This document shows positions 35,175 to 47,001 of a stretch of 64,000 nucleotides of DNA, in pieces (position 1 is the first letter of the stretch; every line of letters begins with the position of its first letter). The notes beneath the pieces are model-generated. The model was not told the origin of the DNA, made no database searches, and was given only the letters and a program-made list of their open reading frames with translations. Position numbers and translations under genes: made by a program. The DNA lies in NCBI GenBank assembly GCA_012656075.1, contig JAAKBF010000053.1, positions 434,001 to 498,000 of the forward strand. Reading direction: 5' to 3'. Source of the DNA: Phytophthora hibernalis. Taxonomy: Eukaryota; Oomycota; Peronosporomycetes; Peronosporales; Peronosporaceae.

Positions 35175-35594
35175 CGCGACGTTGCCAATCTTGATGGCCG
35201 GGTGTGGAGACTTGAGACTGAAGCGGCAAGACTCTGAATGAGATCGTTGGCAGTGAGGGCTGCAAACGGATGGAGTGCGATGCAATTCCTAGCAACTCCT
35301 AGTCAGCGTTACCAGGAGTCACGCGTACTGCAGCTCTGCATGGATCAAGGTCATCTCGCTAATCGAGTCCTTTCTTGCAGCCTGGCTCACGGTGGTCATG
35401 CTCCAGCGATAGGGTATGCACACTCGGTCTCCGATATGTCTTCGTCCGTCACATGTTGTTTCCCAATCAAACGCCAGGACCGCTTGCTGTCGGAGCCCAT
35501 CGGCGAATCACCAGTGCGGCCTTCGTTGTCATGATGAGACTCGATAAAAGGCGATCGCAATGAGTCGGGGATCAATTGCTCATGTGGCTAGACG

Positions 35595-35602
35595 TACATG
35601 TA
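35595..35602. promoter_or_regulatory. TACATGTA palindrome
   Basis: Lies between the two BT1 transporters, about 420 bp upstream of the start of copy A (which is on the minus strand). Confidence 0.3.
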
Positions 35603-35677
35603 TTGGAGAGGAGTTCACCGTTTCGGTGCACACTAATCTGCACTACCCTCACTATCTCTGCATGGAGCCGGAGGTGT

Positions 35678-37377
35678 CTAGCAGCCGCTGCCACCAGCGA
35701 TGAGCAGACACGAGGTGCTGTCGAATATGGCAAGCGTGTTCACCGTCACGGACCACACGAGCGAAACAGCCAAGTACGCGATGGTCAATCCGCCTAGGAA
35801 TTTACTCGACCCGCCGGTGCGCGCGAGCTCCTGCGTGGCCTCCTTTTGTTTAGGCAACAGGAACAGGAACACCCACGAGAAAATGGTCATCACGTACGAA
35901 ATGATGATCGTGTACGTGATGTCCATCCGGATCGAGTAGTCGTCGACCTGCACACGAGTGTTTGTGATGTTGAAGGGACCATCAATAAGTAGGGTCAGCG
36001 TCGATGCGAACGGTGATGCCAAGTTCCCGACCGTCGTCACGAGACCGTACACCGCGCCTTCGTTGCCCACTCCTGCGATCTCGACCGTCACGAACAGAGC
36101 AATGATCCAGGACACACCGCCCGGAATCTGCACTGCGATCGGTGGACCGAGCCAGAACCACTGGCTGCGGAACACGTCCCAGACCGTGATAAGAGCGACC
36201 GCGCAGTCGACGACGATGACAACGGCACCCGTCCAAATGATCATCCAACGCCAACTCCAGTGGAGACCATACTTGGATGTCACCATAATGCCGATCATGA
36301 AGCACACATGGCTTAGTACGTTGTTCAGCGTATCGTTGATAGGCGTCACGTCAACCATGTACGACTGCACCGGGGAGCTGGCTGTGTACGAGATACTTGA
36401 AAAATGCCCGAGAAGAAATGATAGGCAATGACCTGGTACACAACGCGCTTGCATAGCAGATCCCAGAGATCCTTTATGTACTTGCGGAAATTGGGGCGTT
36501 GCGTCTTCTCTTCCTTGATGAAGAACCACGTGATGGGAACGGCAGGCACTGTCAGCACGGTCATAATGATCATGAGTTGGGGAAAGCTGAGCGAGAAGTC
36601 GAAGTCACCACCGTATTCTTCACCGTTGAAGCAAAAACCAACAAGCAGTTCGCCGAGAATCACGACCACTGTGCGCACCGTGTAGATGGCCGACTGGGTC
36701 TTACCACGCTTGGCCACCGGCTCCCGCTGCGCAAGCTCGCACACGATGCTGTCGGAACAAACGTCGGAGAAGACGTAGCCGAAAGATGCCAGGAACATCA
36801 GCATCACATACTTTGCTCCCTGGCTCGAGGCATCATAATTGATACGCGCCTCAATCTCCGGGGTGTAGTCAGTGGGGTCGATATCGCGGTCGGATGAGAC
36901 AGTGTAATATGGCTCGCCAATTGGCATGATAGCCATCACCAGCAGCATCAAAATGCAAACCGTCCAGCCGATCAGCATGTACGGACGGCGACGATAGCCG
37001 TTGATCGGGAAGCAATCCGAGATGATGCCGAAGAAGACTTTGAAGCTCCAGGGTAAAGTGACCAGCTCTCTGGCGGCAGATACCTGGGCTCCACTGCAGT
37101 TGAGGTACTGCTGAAGGACCGGGTATACGGTCGACGGAAGCATGCCGTAGACAACACCGACAGCAGCATACTGGAACAGGAGGCCAATGGTGTCCTTGCT
37201 CGTTAGTACGGGCATGCCACCCGGACGCAACGCGCCATCTTCGAGTGCTTCTGAGTTGCCATCGGGAGTCTTGACCTTCGCGTAGCCGCTTTGGTCGAGG
37301 TGATCGGGATCCTTAGTGATGCTCACAGCCGAGAGACGTTCAAGGTCGTGCACATTCCTGCCTAGTGCCGGAGCCAT
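35678..37377 (-). CDS. BT1-type folate/biopterin transporter, copy B
   Basis: Tandem paralogue of copy A, with near-identical membrane core (LPWSFKVFFGIISDCFPI, SDSIVCELAQREP, GLVTTVGNLASPFA) and a matching C-terminus (LLIAGGSGC versus LLIAGGTGC). It starts at MAPALGRNVHDLERLSAVS, which has the same motif order as the N-terminus of copy A (NVYDLERLSAVS). One T is lost on the coding strand in a run at 36400-36404, between GIF and SSISYTASSP. Differences are concentrated in the N-terminus and the 2nd and 5th spans, so substrate preference may differ (inference). Confidence 0.85.
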
Positions 37378-38482
37378 GACGAGGATGTCGGTCGTCTATT
37401 GGAGTTGAAAGCGTTGTGGAGTTTAAGCTTGCGTCGTTCGATGCAAAACGCGGAATGAGCTTAGCTGCGGGAGTGGTGAAAATACCAAGCGCTGACAGCG
37501 CTCGCCATCACTTCGTAACGTAGTGCCCACTTATCGAAATTCTGGCCTCAGGCCCCGAGTCGGGGGCCATGGACAGTAACATTGATGTCCTGAGGGCTGT
37601 TGCTGTCTAAACCGGCCTGCCACATTTCATACCAAGCCAATAGGGCCGTCCGCTTCCGCTCGTTTGTCGGTTGATTGGCAACCCCGCGAATTAATTAGGT
37701 GGTTCGAGCATATTGTGTCACAGATATTATCAGTACAGGATAAGCGCATGCGGAGACTATGGTGCAGGCATGCTTCCCGCATGTCGCCCAATCAAGCACC
37801 AAAACCTGCAGGTGTCGGGCCTCGCTGACGAATCGATAGCGCCAAATCACCAACGACTCGAATGCACGGATTAACATCGTCACGCTGACTGATCCCATAG
37901 TGTTCGACTAACGTGCTGTTAGGCTCCTTGATCTATGCGTGATGTGTGTGTGTCCGCGTGTGCATGTCGTTGCCCAAATGTTCATCAAGGACGTCACCGA
38001 CATCGCACTACCGGTAGGCACTTCTAAAGTACATGTGCAAAGAAAGTATTTGCAGCAAGTTGCCCTCGTATCTGGAGTCAACACCGTCGCCGCACGATTG
38101 ATGCGCGCTAGTCGCAGTTTGAGACGGAGATCCCTGACTCCAGCATGAGAAGAGATTCTTGCCACAACATTAATGGTGTCCTCGGTGCACGCATGACAGA
38201 ATGCTCGGAGAGACCTTAATTGGTCAAAGTCATGCTGGTGGTAGTGCACAAGAACATGCACACGCTCACAACTGCTCTTGCAGATCCCTTACAAATGACC
38301 TCCTCCGCGGCGTTCCGTGTTCTGAGTAATCTGTGCTCGCGTGATCCCAAGTGTTTCGCATGAATTTGGCTTGCACCTTGGAGAATTAGTGTGTCGTTTC
38401 GGTATCGATACTGAGAGGTTGACTTCAACCCAGCAGTGAGACCACAGCACCTGCACCATGCGTTGTGTAGTGCTAGGTTGCT
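37378..38482. other. Intergenic region, no gene seen
   Basis: About 1.1 kb upstream of transporter copy B and downstream of the fluoride exporter. Short frames only. A GC-rich inverted repeat, GGCCCC/GGGGCC, occurs near 37552-37568. Confidence 0.5.
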
Positions 38483-39709
38483 TCATGTTTGTATAGATAC
38501 GGTATACACAGCAGCCCCACCAATAGCTGCAACGAGAGGTTCCAAAGCGCGGACTGGCGATTTCCAGCCAACCATAGGCGCTAAGACGTTCACAGTAAAT
38601 CTCCGTTGTTAAGCATGTGTGGGCGATGAGCAACTGGCAATGGTTGAGACGTACCGAAATGATGCTGACTGCCCCAGAAAACACTGACAGCGATCCACAA
38701 AATGAGCTCACAAACTTGAGCGCGAGCAAATTGTTCGTAACGCCGGTCGGTGACACGCGATTCAACTGGTATGTCAATCCAGCCAACACGCTCGCAATGA
38801 AATTGCAACTAAGGCACCCCAGTCGATGAACGGACCACCGCTACGCGATGCAGCCGTGCGCAGCTGCGATGGCTGTCGCGGAAAAGCTCGCTCACGTAGT
38901 TCGACAGCAGAACCGCGCTGCAGGACATCAAGATCCCCAGCACCAGCTCTTCTCCGTCTGCCACCTGCAATGGTCCAATGAATTGCGGGTCCTTTGGGTC
39001 TCTGCATCCAGTTCAACAGTTACAACGTTCACATCGTCACGAAGAGCCAACCACCCTACCTCACGAACCCATGCGGCCCCAGTGCAGCTCTCAACGTCGT
39101 CAACCCGACAAATCCAACCAAGCACGTCACCAGTGATGGTCTCTTCACCTTATTCATGACCCGACTCACCCTCGCAGTCAAGAGATTCACCCGTGCCGTC
39201 TGCTTCCCCAGTCGAAAGCACACACAGCCTCCAAGAATCGACGCGCACACGTACATTGGTCCCAATGCAAAACTGTCACCACTCAAATCTCCCGCGTGGT
39301 CAACCATGAACGAGTACGACGTGAAGACCCTGCAGTTACATGAGGGTAACCAACACTCAGTCTAATAGTACCCCTCCCTTGTAACCTCCTCCCTCTCGTA
39401 CCCTAAGAACGCGGACCGGAATTGCACACAGGCAAGCGACACACTTCCACTCTTGAGTCCGTCCTCGTACCCATAGGTTACACCGTCCAGGAAGGGCCCG
39501 AGCCAGTTGAGTGCTGTACCCCCCACACGCCAAGTGAAGCACGTGGTTACGCACTCGGCCACCGCCGCCAGAAGCAACAGCCACAGAAACTGCTCGTCCG
39601 TCTGCTCCTTCTCCTGTTGTTGAGTGGGCGACTGAGGCCCCATAACTTCTACAGCCACGAACTCCTCGTCATCCTCTTCTTCCCGGTGCGTCTGCCCGCG
39701 TAACATCAA
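38483..39709 (-). CDS. Probable fluoride export protein, CrcB/FEX family
   Basis: A multi-span membrane protein that fits eukaryotic FEX, which expels F- and consists of two fused CrcB domains. Exon 1 (39402-39709) holds an acidic N-terminus, LLLLAAVAECVTTCF and GTALNWLGPFLDG, like the CrcB motif GT..VN..GSFL.G. Intron 39330-39401 is spliced so that RSAFLG joins VFTSYSFMVDH, the family's G-F-x-G-x-FT-x-x-S signature, in phase. Exon 2 ends near 39060; intron 38965-39059 follows. Exon 3 onward carries LGILMSCSAVLLSNY, VLAGLTYQLN and the second signature SSFCGSLSVFSGAVS. The last exon (AAIGGAAVYTVSIQT) ends at a TGA at 38483. The junctions after exon 2 do not all keep phase, so small frame errors or misjudged splice sites remain. 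Confidence is moderate for the family and lower for the exact exons. Confidence 0.62.
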
Positions 39710-39913
39710 GTTCCGAAATGGCTACATAATAGGGTACAGCTTGAAGTGTACCCCGGTACACGTACCTATTTAGTGTGCAGTTGGTGTAGTAGACATGGGT
39801 CGTCTCACTTTGCCAAAAGCGCGGGACCTTGCCGCCACTTGGGAGGAGCTGCTACGCGCGCGCAGACCGACGTGAAGGACGCATCTTAGCCGTCTGCATT
39901 TAGTACCTACAGA
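39710..39913. promoter_or_regulatory. Divergent promoter region (FEX and PHIP-like)
   Basis: About 200 bp between the two divergent start codons. It contains GTGTACC-CC-GGTACAC, a 7-bp perfect inverted repeat (39746-39761), which could be a regulator site or chance. Confidence 0.4.
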
Positions 39914-42900
39914 ATGGACGACGACGCAGCTACCCACAGTCCGGAGCGCGATCTCGACGGCTTGCTTCCGGCTTCAGCAGGCGACGACGAGCTCAGCGCC
40001 GTTTGGCTCGGGGACGACGGCCTCCCTGACGCGCGAGCGGCGCTTCCAGCTATCGCTGATCCACCGGAAGCCTCGGAGATGACACGCACTACGTCACTGT
40101 CCACACTTGAAGAGTTCAAGAGCGAGGAGACGCCCGCGCAGCAGCAGGAGCGTCCAGTGGACGAGAGCGAGGTATATTTTCTCATCGCGGACTTCTTGAA
40201 GCGCCGATCCACGTGCCATAAGGCCGCCGACACGCTCATCCAGGAGATGACCGAGCACCAGCTGCTGCGGAGCGGCGTGGACTGGGCGGGCAGACCCCGC
40301 ACGGCCACGTACGAGGACTACAGACGACGCCATCGAGATATCTCGGCTGGCCACTTGGTGGAGCTGCTGCAGGGCGCGGCGGCGGCCTTCCCGAGGCTTA
40401 ATGCTAAGAAGGAGGTGGACGAGAAAGTGCGACACGCGCCCGCGGAGGAGAACCGCAGCTTGCTGTTGAAAGCGAGAGTGAACAGGAAAGTTGCGCTGCC
40501 ACAGGACGAGAGGAAGAAGCTGGCAAAGGAGATTGTGAACGAGCTGTTCAAGCTGCGAGGAGTGATGAAGACGCTCAAAGTGGTGGAGAAGGTGATCAGG
40601 AAGTACGAGCGGTACCAGAAGTACACGACTGCTAGTCGCGTGGAGGAACTACCGGTGGAGCTGCAGATAATGATGATGGGTGGAGATGCTGTGAAACAGG
40701 AAACGGAGACGGATAAAGTGGTGACGCTAGCGGCGGATGTGCGCGCGCTGAAGCAGCTCTTCCAGCTACGACAGGAGCGCGTGGTGGTGGAGGCACAGAT
40801 CGAAGCGATGATGGACCGCGCAAAACGCTCTGGATTGTTTCAGACTACCGTGCGGACTGGCCGCAATCAGGCCTCACGGCTGCGACGGCGGGAGGTTAAC
40901 TCGCACCATGATACACAGCTCCCGCCTGCGTATGTCTACAGCCGGATTCGTCAGCTTAAAACACTGAGCGGTCATCTGCAGATTCAGGCATACTGTCTGG
41001 CGTATGATAAATTGGGCAAAGTCGTTATTACTGGATCCGATGACAGGTACGACTCGCTGGACCTGCGGGCTCACACATATCTGAAGACTCTAATATGTTT
41101 TACTTTGCTGTGTGAGCAGGCTCGTAAAAATTTGGTCGATGAGAACAGGAGATTTATTGTTTACACTTCGAGGACACGTTGGCAATATTACGGATCTGGC
41201 GGTGAACTATTCGAATACGCTTTTGGCCTCATCGTCGGATGATAAAACTGTTCGGGTATGGGAGCTTAGTACTGGCGCACCAGTCGCTGTTTTAGTTGGA
41301 CATTCTAGCGTCGTGAATGCAGTTCGGTTCCACCCATCCAAGAACATTATTGTCACAGCCTCGGACGATGGAAGATGCTTCTGCTACAAGGTACCGGAGA
41401 TTCCTCCCACGGAGCAGCCAGAAACAAAGATCGAGACTGCTCGCCGACTGTACGCGCTTAACGCGTACATGCTCAGTTTGCATCCTATCTACGCGATGAA
41501 ACATGCCCGCCGCGAGGGTGTGCGGTCGTGCAAGGTGCATTGCGTAACATTTAGTCGGTGTGGAGATTTCGTGGCTTCTGGCGGCCACGATGGAGTTGCG
41601 CGTGTATGGGACTTATCCATGGTTTCGGCTCCAGACGCACCTGCTGTGGTGCCTCGATTCCAGCCTACCGATGAGCCACAGGCACTACAAGTGCAAAGTC
41701 AGCAACCCAGTGATGATGGACCAGGTGATCAGCTACCACCGGCCGCAATTCCTCTTATACCAGCACCATTGGTTCAAGCGAATGCAGCACCTGTGCCTTT
41801 GCAAAACCTGTCAGTGCAAGAACCGACCAGTCAGATTGGTTCTGTGGCTGCATCAGCTGCAGTAGAGCCTTTACTACCTGCGGTGAACCCGATGCGGCTT
41901 CCAGGTCTTGATCAATCACCATTTCAACCTCAAATTGATACGCAGAACCCCCTCCCGACTGTGGCAGAGGCATTGCAGCGCGAGGTGGCGCCGCGACAAC
42001 AACAACCCCCACAGGTACAACAGAGCGAGCTACCTTCTCTATCTCTTTCCGATGACGACGTCCCAATCATTGAGCCGATTGCGTCACTGAAGGGGCATAA
42101 AGGACCAGTTTCGAGCATCGCTTACAACTATCGCGGTGACCGGATTGCCACGGCTTCTATCAAAGATAGCGTGGCGCGTATCTGGAAGTGGAAACGGAAG
42201 TATAAGAGCCTGCATAGTGTCGTTCTCCTCGCGAAAGAGTCTTTGGTTGAGTACGACGACATTTCAGCTTTCTACGGGGTGCGTGGTCGAAAAAAGCTGT
42301 ACCAGTTGTAGATACGCTGACCTGGACACACGATGACAAGCGACTTATCACACTTCATAGTGTCAAATTGAATTCCGAGTCGGCAGATCCAACTTGGGAG
42401 CAGAGGATACGAGTTTGGGAACCGGATAGCGGGCAGTTGGTGATGACATTAGGTGCGATTGACAAAGAGAAGAAGAACGGACATGTGAATGCAGCGTTTG
42501 CGCTAGGTGCACACCCAACGGATTGGCGCATTATAGTGACGGCAGGCTACGATGGACGCGTATTTTTATGGGATATCTCGACAGGTAGAATGCTGAAGTC
42601 TTTCATGAATTTGTCGCCGGACTCAAAGCCGCTTTCCAACCTTGATGGTGGATTTACCCCGGATGGCAATGGTTTTTGCTTCACGGATCAGATCGGTCGC
42701 CTTCATGTATTTGGTACGGGATCCGGAGAGCAGTATGCGGCAACGCCTGTGCAGCAGTACTTCCTACACGATTATGTGATGCTAGTTACCGATGGACACT
42801 ATAACGTTCGGGACAGGGAAACTCAAGAATTACCGAGTTTAATGAACTCAGGTCCTTTGATGGACGCGTCACTGGTTCAGTATCCACACCAGCCGCCCCA

Positions 42901-45900
42901 TTTGCTGTCCGACGAAACGCTAACGCCGAAGGAGTACGAGGGAAATCGACGACTGCGAGTCCAGCAGAGTCAGGAGTCGGAAATTCAATGCGCGGTCCGC
43001 CATCCACCTGAAACTGAGGAGGACGTCCATTCGTTCCCCGCTGCTATTATCAAAAGTGAGGATGACAAGAAACCCGTTCAGAGGCAAGGAAGCTTCGCCG
43101 CAGACGCACTTGCGTTAGCTAGAGCCTCATACAGGCTGAATGGTGCCCCAGTAATGCTGTCCGAGCTTCGTCACCGTGGTTCGGGATCTAGAAGACATGC
43201 GCGGCGGCGCAACACCCCGACTGATGAGCGCGACACGTCCGTGTTAGAAATCGAAATTTCAGTGAAGATGATCGGCGTGACGAAGACTTCCAAGTGCCGA
43301 CACCTCGGCATGCCGCCGAGGAAGAAGAAGAGGACGAAGAAGAGGACGAGGATGAATACGACCTTGATGAAGAGGACCTGCTCAGTGATAACGAGGACGC
43401 TGATTTCTCCCCTACAATGTCTAGACGCAGGCGCCTTCGCAGCACCAGGCAGCAATCCCCCTCGTGCTAGGTTTCCCTCTCGTGGTGGTCGGAGATTGCA
43501 AGTGGAGAGTGAGGAGCGTGAGCTAGAAAACACCCCTCGGCAGTTGCGAGCACGAAGAAATACAGTCAGGGCTCGGTCCCGACTGGTAGTAGATACCGAC
43601 GGAGAAGACGAGAGTGGTGAAATCCCAACTGACCAGCGTGTCGGTGATGCTAGCAGCGAAAGGGACCTGGACAATCGTGATGTTGAGGGTGGAGTCGTGG
43701 TCGAGTCGAACGATGGTGTTATTATGGGTGACAACCAGTTGGATCGGTTTGACCAGAACATGACCTATGCAGAGATGCTTGGAGTGAAAAGAGCCCAGCT
43801 TGGAGCAGCACCAGTGCCAGCAGAAAACAGCGACGAAGCGTTGATCCCCTGTGCCCTTTGCGGCGTTGGAGACGACGATGCCATGTTGAAACTACCTGGG
43901 GATGGAATGGGTGTGCATCCGCTAATTTATGGCGCACAGCGGGTATTCGTGCATGATCAATGCGCTATCGCGTCACCGCTGTGTTTTAACCGAGATGGTA
44001 TTTGGTATAATGTGGGCAGAGAGATTCGTCGTGGACGGTCACTGACATGTGTTGGGTGCAACAAGCGAGGAGCAACAATTGGTTGCACCATCGGTGCGTG
44101 CCGTAATTCGTACCATTGGAAGTGTGCGATCAACTTTGGGTGGTCTGTGGATCAAATGCACTTCTTTTGTCCAGATCATCAGTCTAGGCGCGAGCAAAGA
44201 CATCGGCAAGAGGAAAACCATAGCATTATTGCGGAGGATGGGGGTGCTATTATCGAAACTGCTTCCAAGCGCTTCGGTCTCAGATTCCACCGCGAATGGC
44301 TTCAATTGGTGAGTCTGCGCTCGATTCACCAATACGTCCCTCAAGTTGGCGACTACGTGGTGTACCTCCCGGAAGGTCATCCTGGATATTTGCACTATGG
44401 GGGATGCCCAATCCGAGATATTACGAGCGACTTTCCAAGTTTTATGCCATCAAGTGCCGCGTCGTTGATGTAAAATATGTATTTCCGACTGCAGAGGAGT
44501 ATTTGAGGTGTAGCACAATCAAGTGTGAGATCTCGCTAGCGGTGCTGGCTGTGCCAACATCTGCAGTTCGGCCAACAGTGGAACGCGAGGAGCAAAAGCA
44601 GGAGGAAGAGGAGTCCAAAGAGGTCGTGGCTGCCGACACCGGCTTGTTTAATCCAGAGTCTTCCCCCTTCGCCGAATTCACGAGCGTTGATGAACTGTTA
44701 GCTCCTGCTGCGAGCGAACCATCAACACGCTTCAATTTCAAGGTTCTGTACCACTCCAATGATGTGGCAAACTTTCTCGTACTGGATCACACCTACGAGA
44801 GTGGTGTTTGCGGTAACTGGCATGTGGGTGATCGCGTTCAGATGCCGTTTGTTCAGTTGGACCAACATGGACTGGAAGTTGAAGCAAAAATGTCATACGG
44901 AACAGTCGAAAATATTCTTCAAAAGCCATTGACATCAAGCAGCTATGGAGAAATCACGCCGTGGGAATGCGTTACCGTTGACTGGGACAGCGCAGACGAT
45001 GATACCTGCGCGGTGTGCCCTTGGGAGCTGGAGGCAGCATTGGCAGAAGAACGACGTGAGAAGCGCGAACTTTCGCTTCGTAGACGTTCGACACGACTTT
45101 ACTTCTCTCGAAGTATTATCGCTGATAAGTGTGAGGCGTTATTGCAGGAAGTTGACCAGGTGCTGACGCTCTCAATTTCGCACGACTTCATGTATCCTGT
45201 TGATGAAGAAACCTTCATAGACTACTCGATCTCGATTGCAAATCCGATCGATTTGACCAAGATCCAGCGACGACTGCGGCTCGGTTACTACCGTCAAGTG
45301 GAGGCATTTTTGTCTGATGTGAAGTTGATCAGTATTAACTGCGAGACTTATAACATTCCATCAAGCCCGATCGCCCAGAACTCGCGGAATCTGTTCTCCG
45401 CTATCTTGACACAAGCACAACGTCACTTCCCGCACTTAATGCGCGAAGCCAACGATAGCAACCGCCGCGATGCAGACGGAGAGCGAGGAAGTGTGCGCTA
45501 CACTTATCCCCCTGATGACTTCTTGGCCAATTTCAGGGAAGATGCAGAGGAATTGCAACTATCGCTGCTTGAAATTCAGTTGTTGACGCCGGCACCAGAT
45601 AACTCTAGCAGTAGTTCTGCTACTCCGGTTGGTTCTCGTACCGAGATTTCTTCAAGCCCGACTTCTGACGCCACTCCTAACGTACTACCTGCTTCGCCCC
45701 AAACGAGATCACGTCGCCGCACGCGCAGCGGTGAAGAAACGAAAGAACACGGGGAAGAAACCAAGGAGGGGAATTCTGGGGAGCTGCCGAATGAAACAAC
45801 TGATGACACCATTTCCAGCCAAGCAGATGCGGGGACGACGAATACAGTGAATGTACCGGTAGCTGATCCCGCTGTGTTCAACAGTCCGAGGCAGCTTCGG

Positions 45901-46821
45901 AATCGAGAAGTCGCTGCGCCGCATATGCAGTCACCTCGTGCTCGTCGCACTCCTCGTGTAGTGACAACGTCCGTAACAGGGGAGAAGGGTCCGCACGGAA
46001 ACGGCAGCGCAAAATCCTGCACAAGAACTCCTGACCTACTCAGCTCTTATGGAAAACTACTCAAGCTCTGAGCGTGAAAATATTGAGCGTGCGTGCGATG
46101 AAGACCTGAGGTCTGTGTTACAGATTTTCCACGAGGCACTGACTGAAGCTGACAAGGGGGATATATTCGCGACACCCGTGACGGACGACGTTGCCCCACA
46201 GTACTCCGAGATTGTATTGCACCCGCAGGACTTTGGTGCAATGCAGGACAAACTGTACAGGTACAAGAACTTCCGTCAATACTTCGTAAGTGGGACACGC
46301 AATGTGAATTTTTATGTTGTGATGCTGAGGAAGTAGCTAACTGAGTTTCGGGGTTTCTTGCGGTCTTCCAGGCTGATGTTGAGCTAGTTTTCTCGAACGC
46401 GATCACGTACAACACGTGGGACTCTTTCATCGGCGGACTTGTGGAGGACCTGCAGAAGTACTGCATCAAGTTCCTGCTGGACGCGGCGTGTGCTAATATC
46501 CAAGGGCACAAAATACCCGCTTCGAAGAAGGCCGGACGACCTAGTGCTCGCTCGTCTACCTCACAAAGCAAAAGCTCGCACGCACGGCCAGGAAAGCAAC
46601 GTCCTCGCAGGAAACCTGCGGCAGTTATATCCGAGAACGAAGAGGATAGCTGGCATAGCAGCACTTCTGAGAGCGAGGAAGACGATGACGAGGAGGATGA
46701 GGATGAAGAGGAAGAAGAGGAGGATGCCAGTGACGATTCAAACTTCGGCAATGCTGGAAGGAAACGACAGTTGCGGCAGCGGGCCCCAAAAAGCAAGAAG
46801 AAGGCTAAGCGGCACTACTGA
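39914..46821 (+). CDS. PHIP/BRWD-like chromatin protein: WD40, extended PHD, two bromodomains
   Basis: Resembles PHIP/BRWD (DCAF14-type) histone readers. The N-terminal helical part (VYFLIADFLKRRSTCHKAADTLI) is a close match to the family start. WD40 repeats run from about 40950 to 42750 (GSDDRLVKIWSM, SSSDDKTVRVWEL). A long acidic/basic linker is followed by an extended PHD finger (about 43850-44170: PCALCG, HDQCA, CVGCNKRGATIGC, SYHWKCA, FFCPDH). Then come a cryptic-Tudor-like segment (VPQVGDYVVYLPEGH), bromodomain 1 (about 45150-45440, acetyl-lysine Asn in TYN) and bromodomain 2 (about 46110-46480, ITYN), then an acidic tail. Introns: 41047-41119 and 46286-46371. Lost bases near 42290, 43248, 43457 (two bases), 44399, 45979 and 46023. 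Likely nuclear. Confidence 0.85.
41047..41119 (+). other. Intron 1 of PHIP-like gene
   Basis: 73 bp, donor ACAG|GTACGA and acceptor GAGCAG|GCTC. It restores a WD40 blade, GSDDR|LVKIW. Confidence 0.8.
46286..46371 (+). other. Intron 2 of PHIP-like gene
   Basis: 86 bp, donor TTC|GTAAGT and acceptor TTCCAG|GCT. It lies inside bromodomain 2, between KNFRQYF and ADVELVF. Confidence 0.8.
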
Positions 46822-47001
46822 CGTGGCGGCAATTTGAACTCCGCGTTGTGTTTCCTTCTCGTGTATGAACACTTGCCGACAAACTACGGCAATATATCCA
46901 GTCCTGACGCAAGCTTTTTGGAAATCAAGAATGGATTATTTAACCACACTTTCTCTAGTAAAATGCACGGCAGGCATGGTAGCGCGTTTTGGGAATAGGT
47001 G

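Noticed and set aside
38994..39365. Plus-strand frame of 123 codons
   Set aside because: It is antisense to the better supported fluoride-exporter exons and has no recognisable sequence.
43320..43420. Lys/Arg-rich tract in the PHIP-like frame
   Set aside because: The neighbouring frame reads as an acidic Glu/Asp linker typical of such proteins; flanking homopolymer losses explain the switch.
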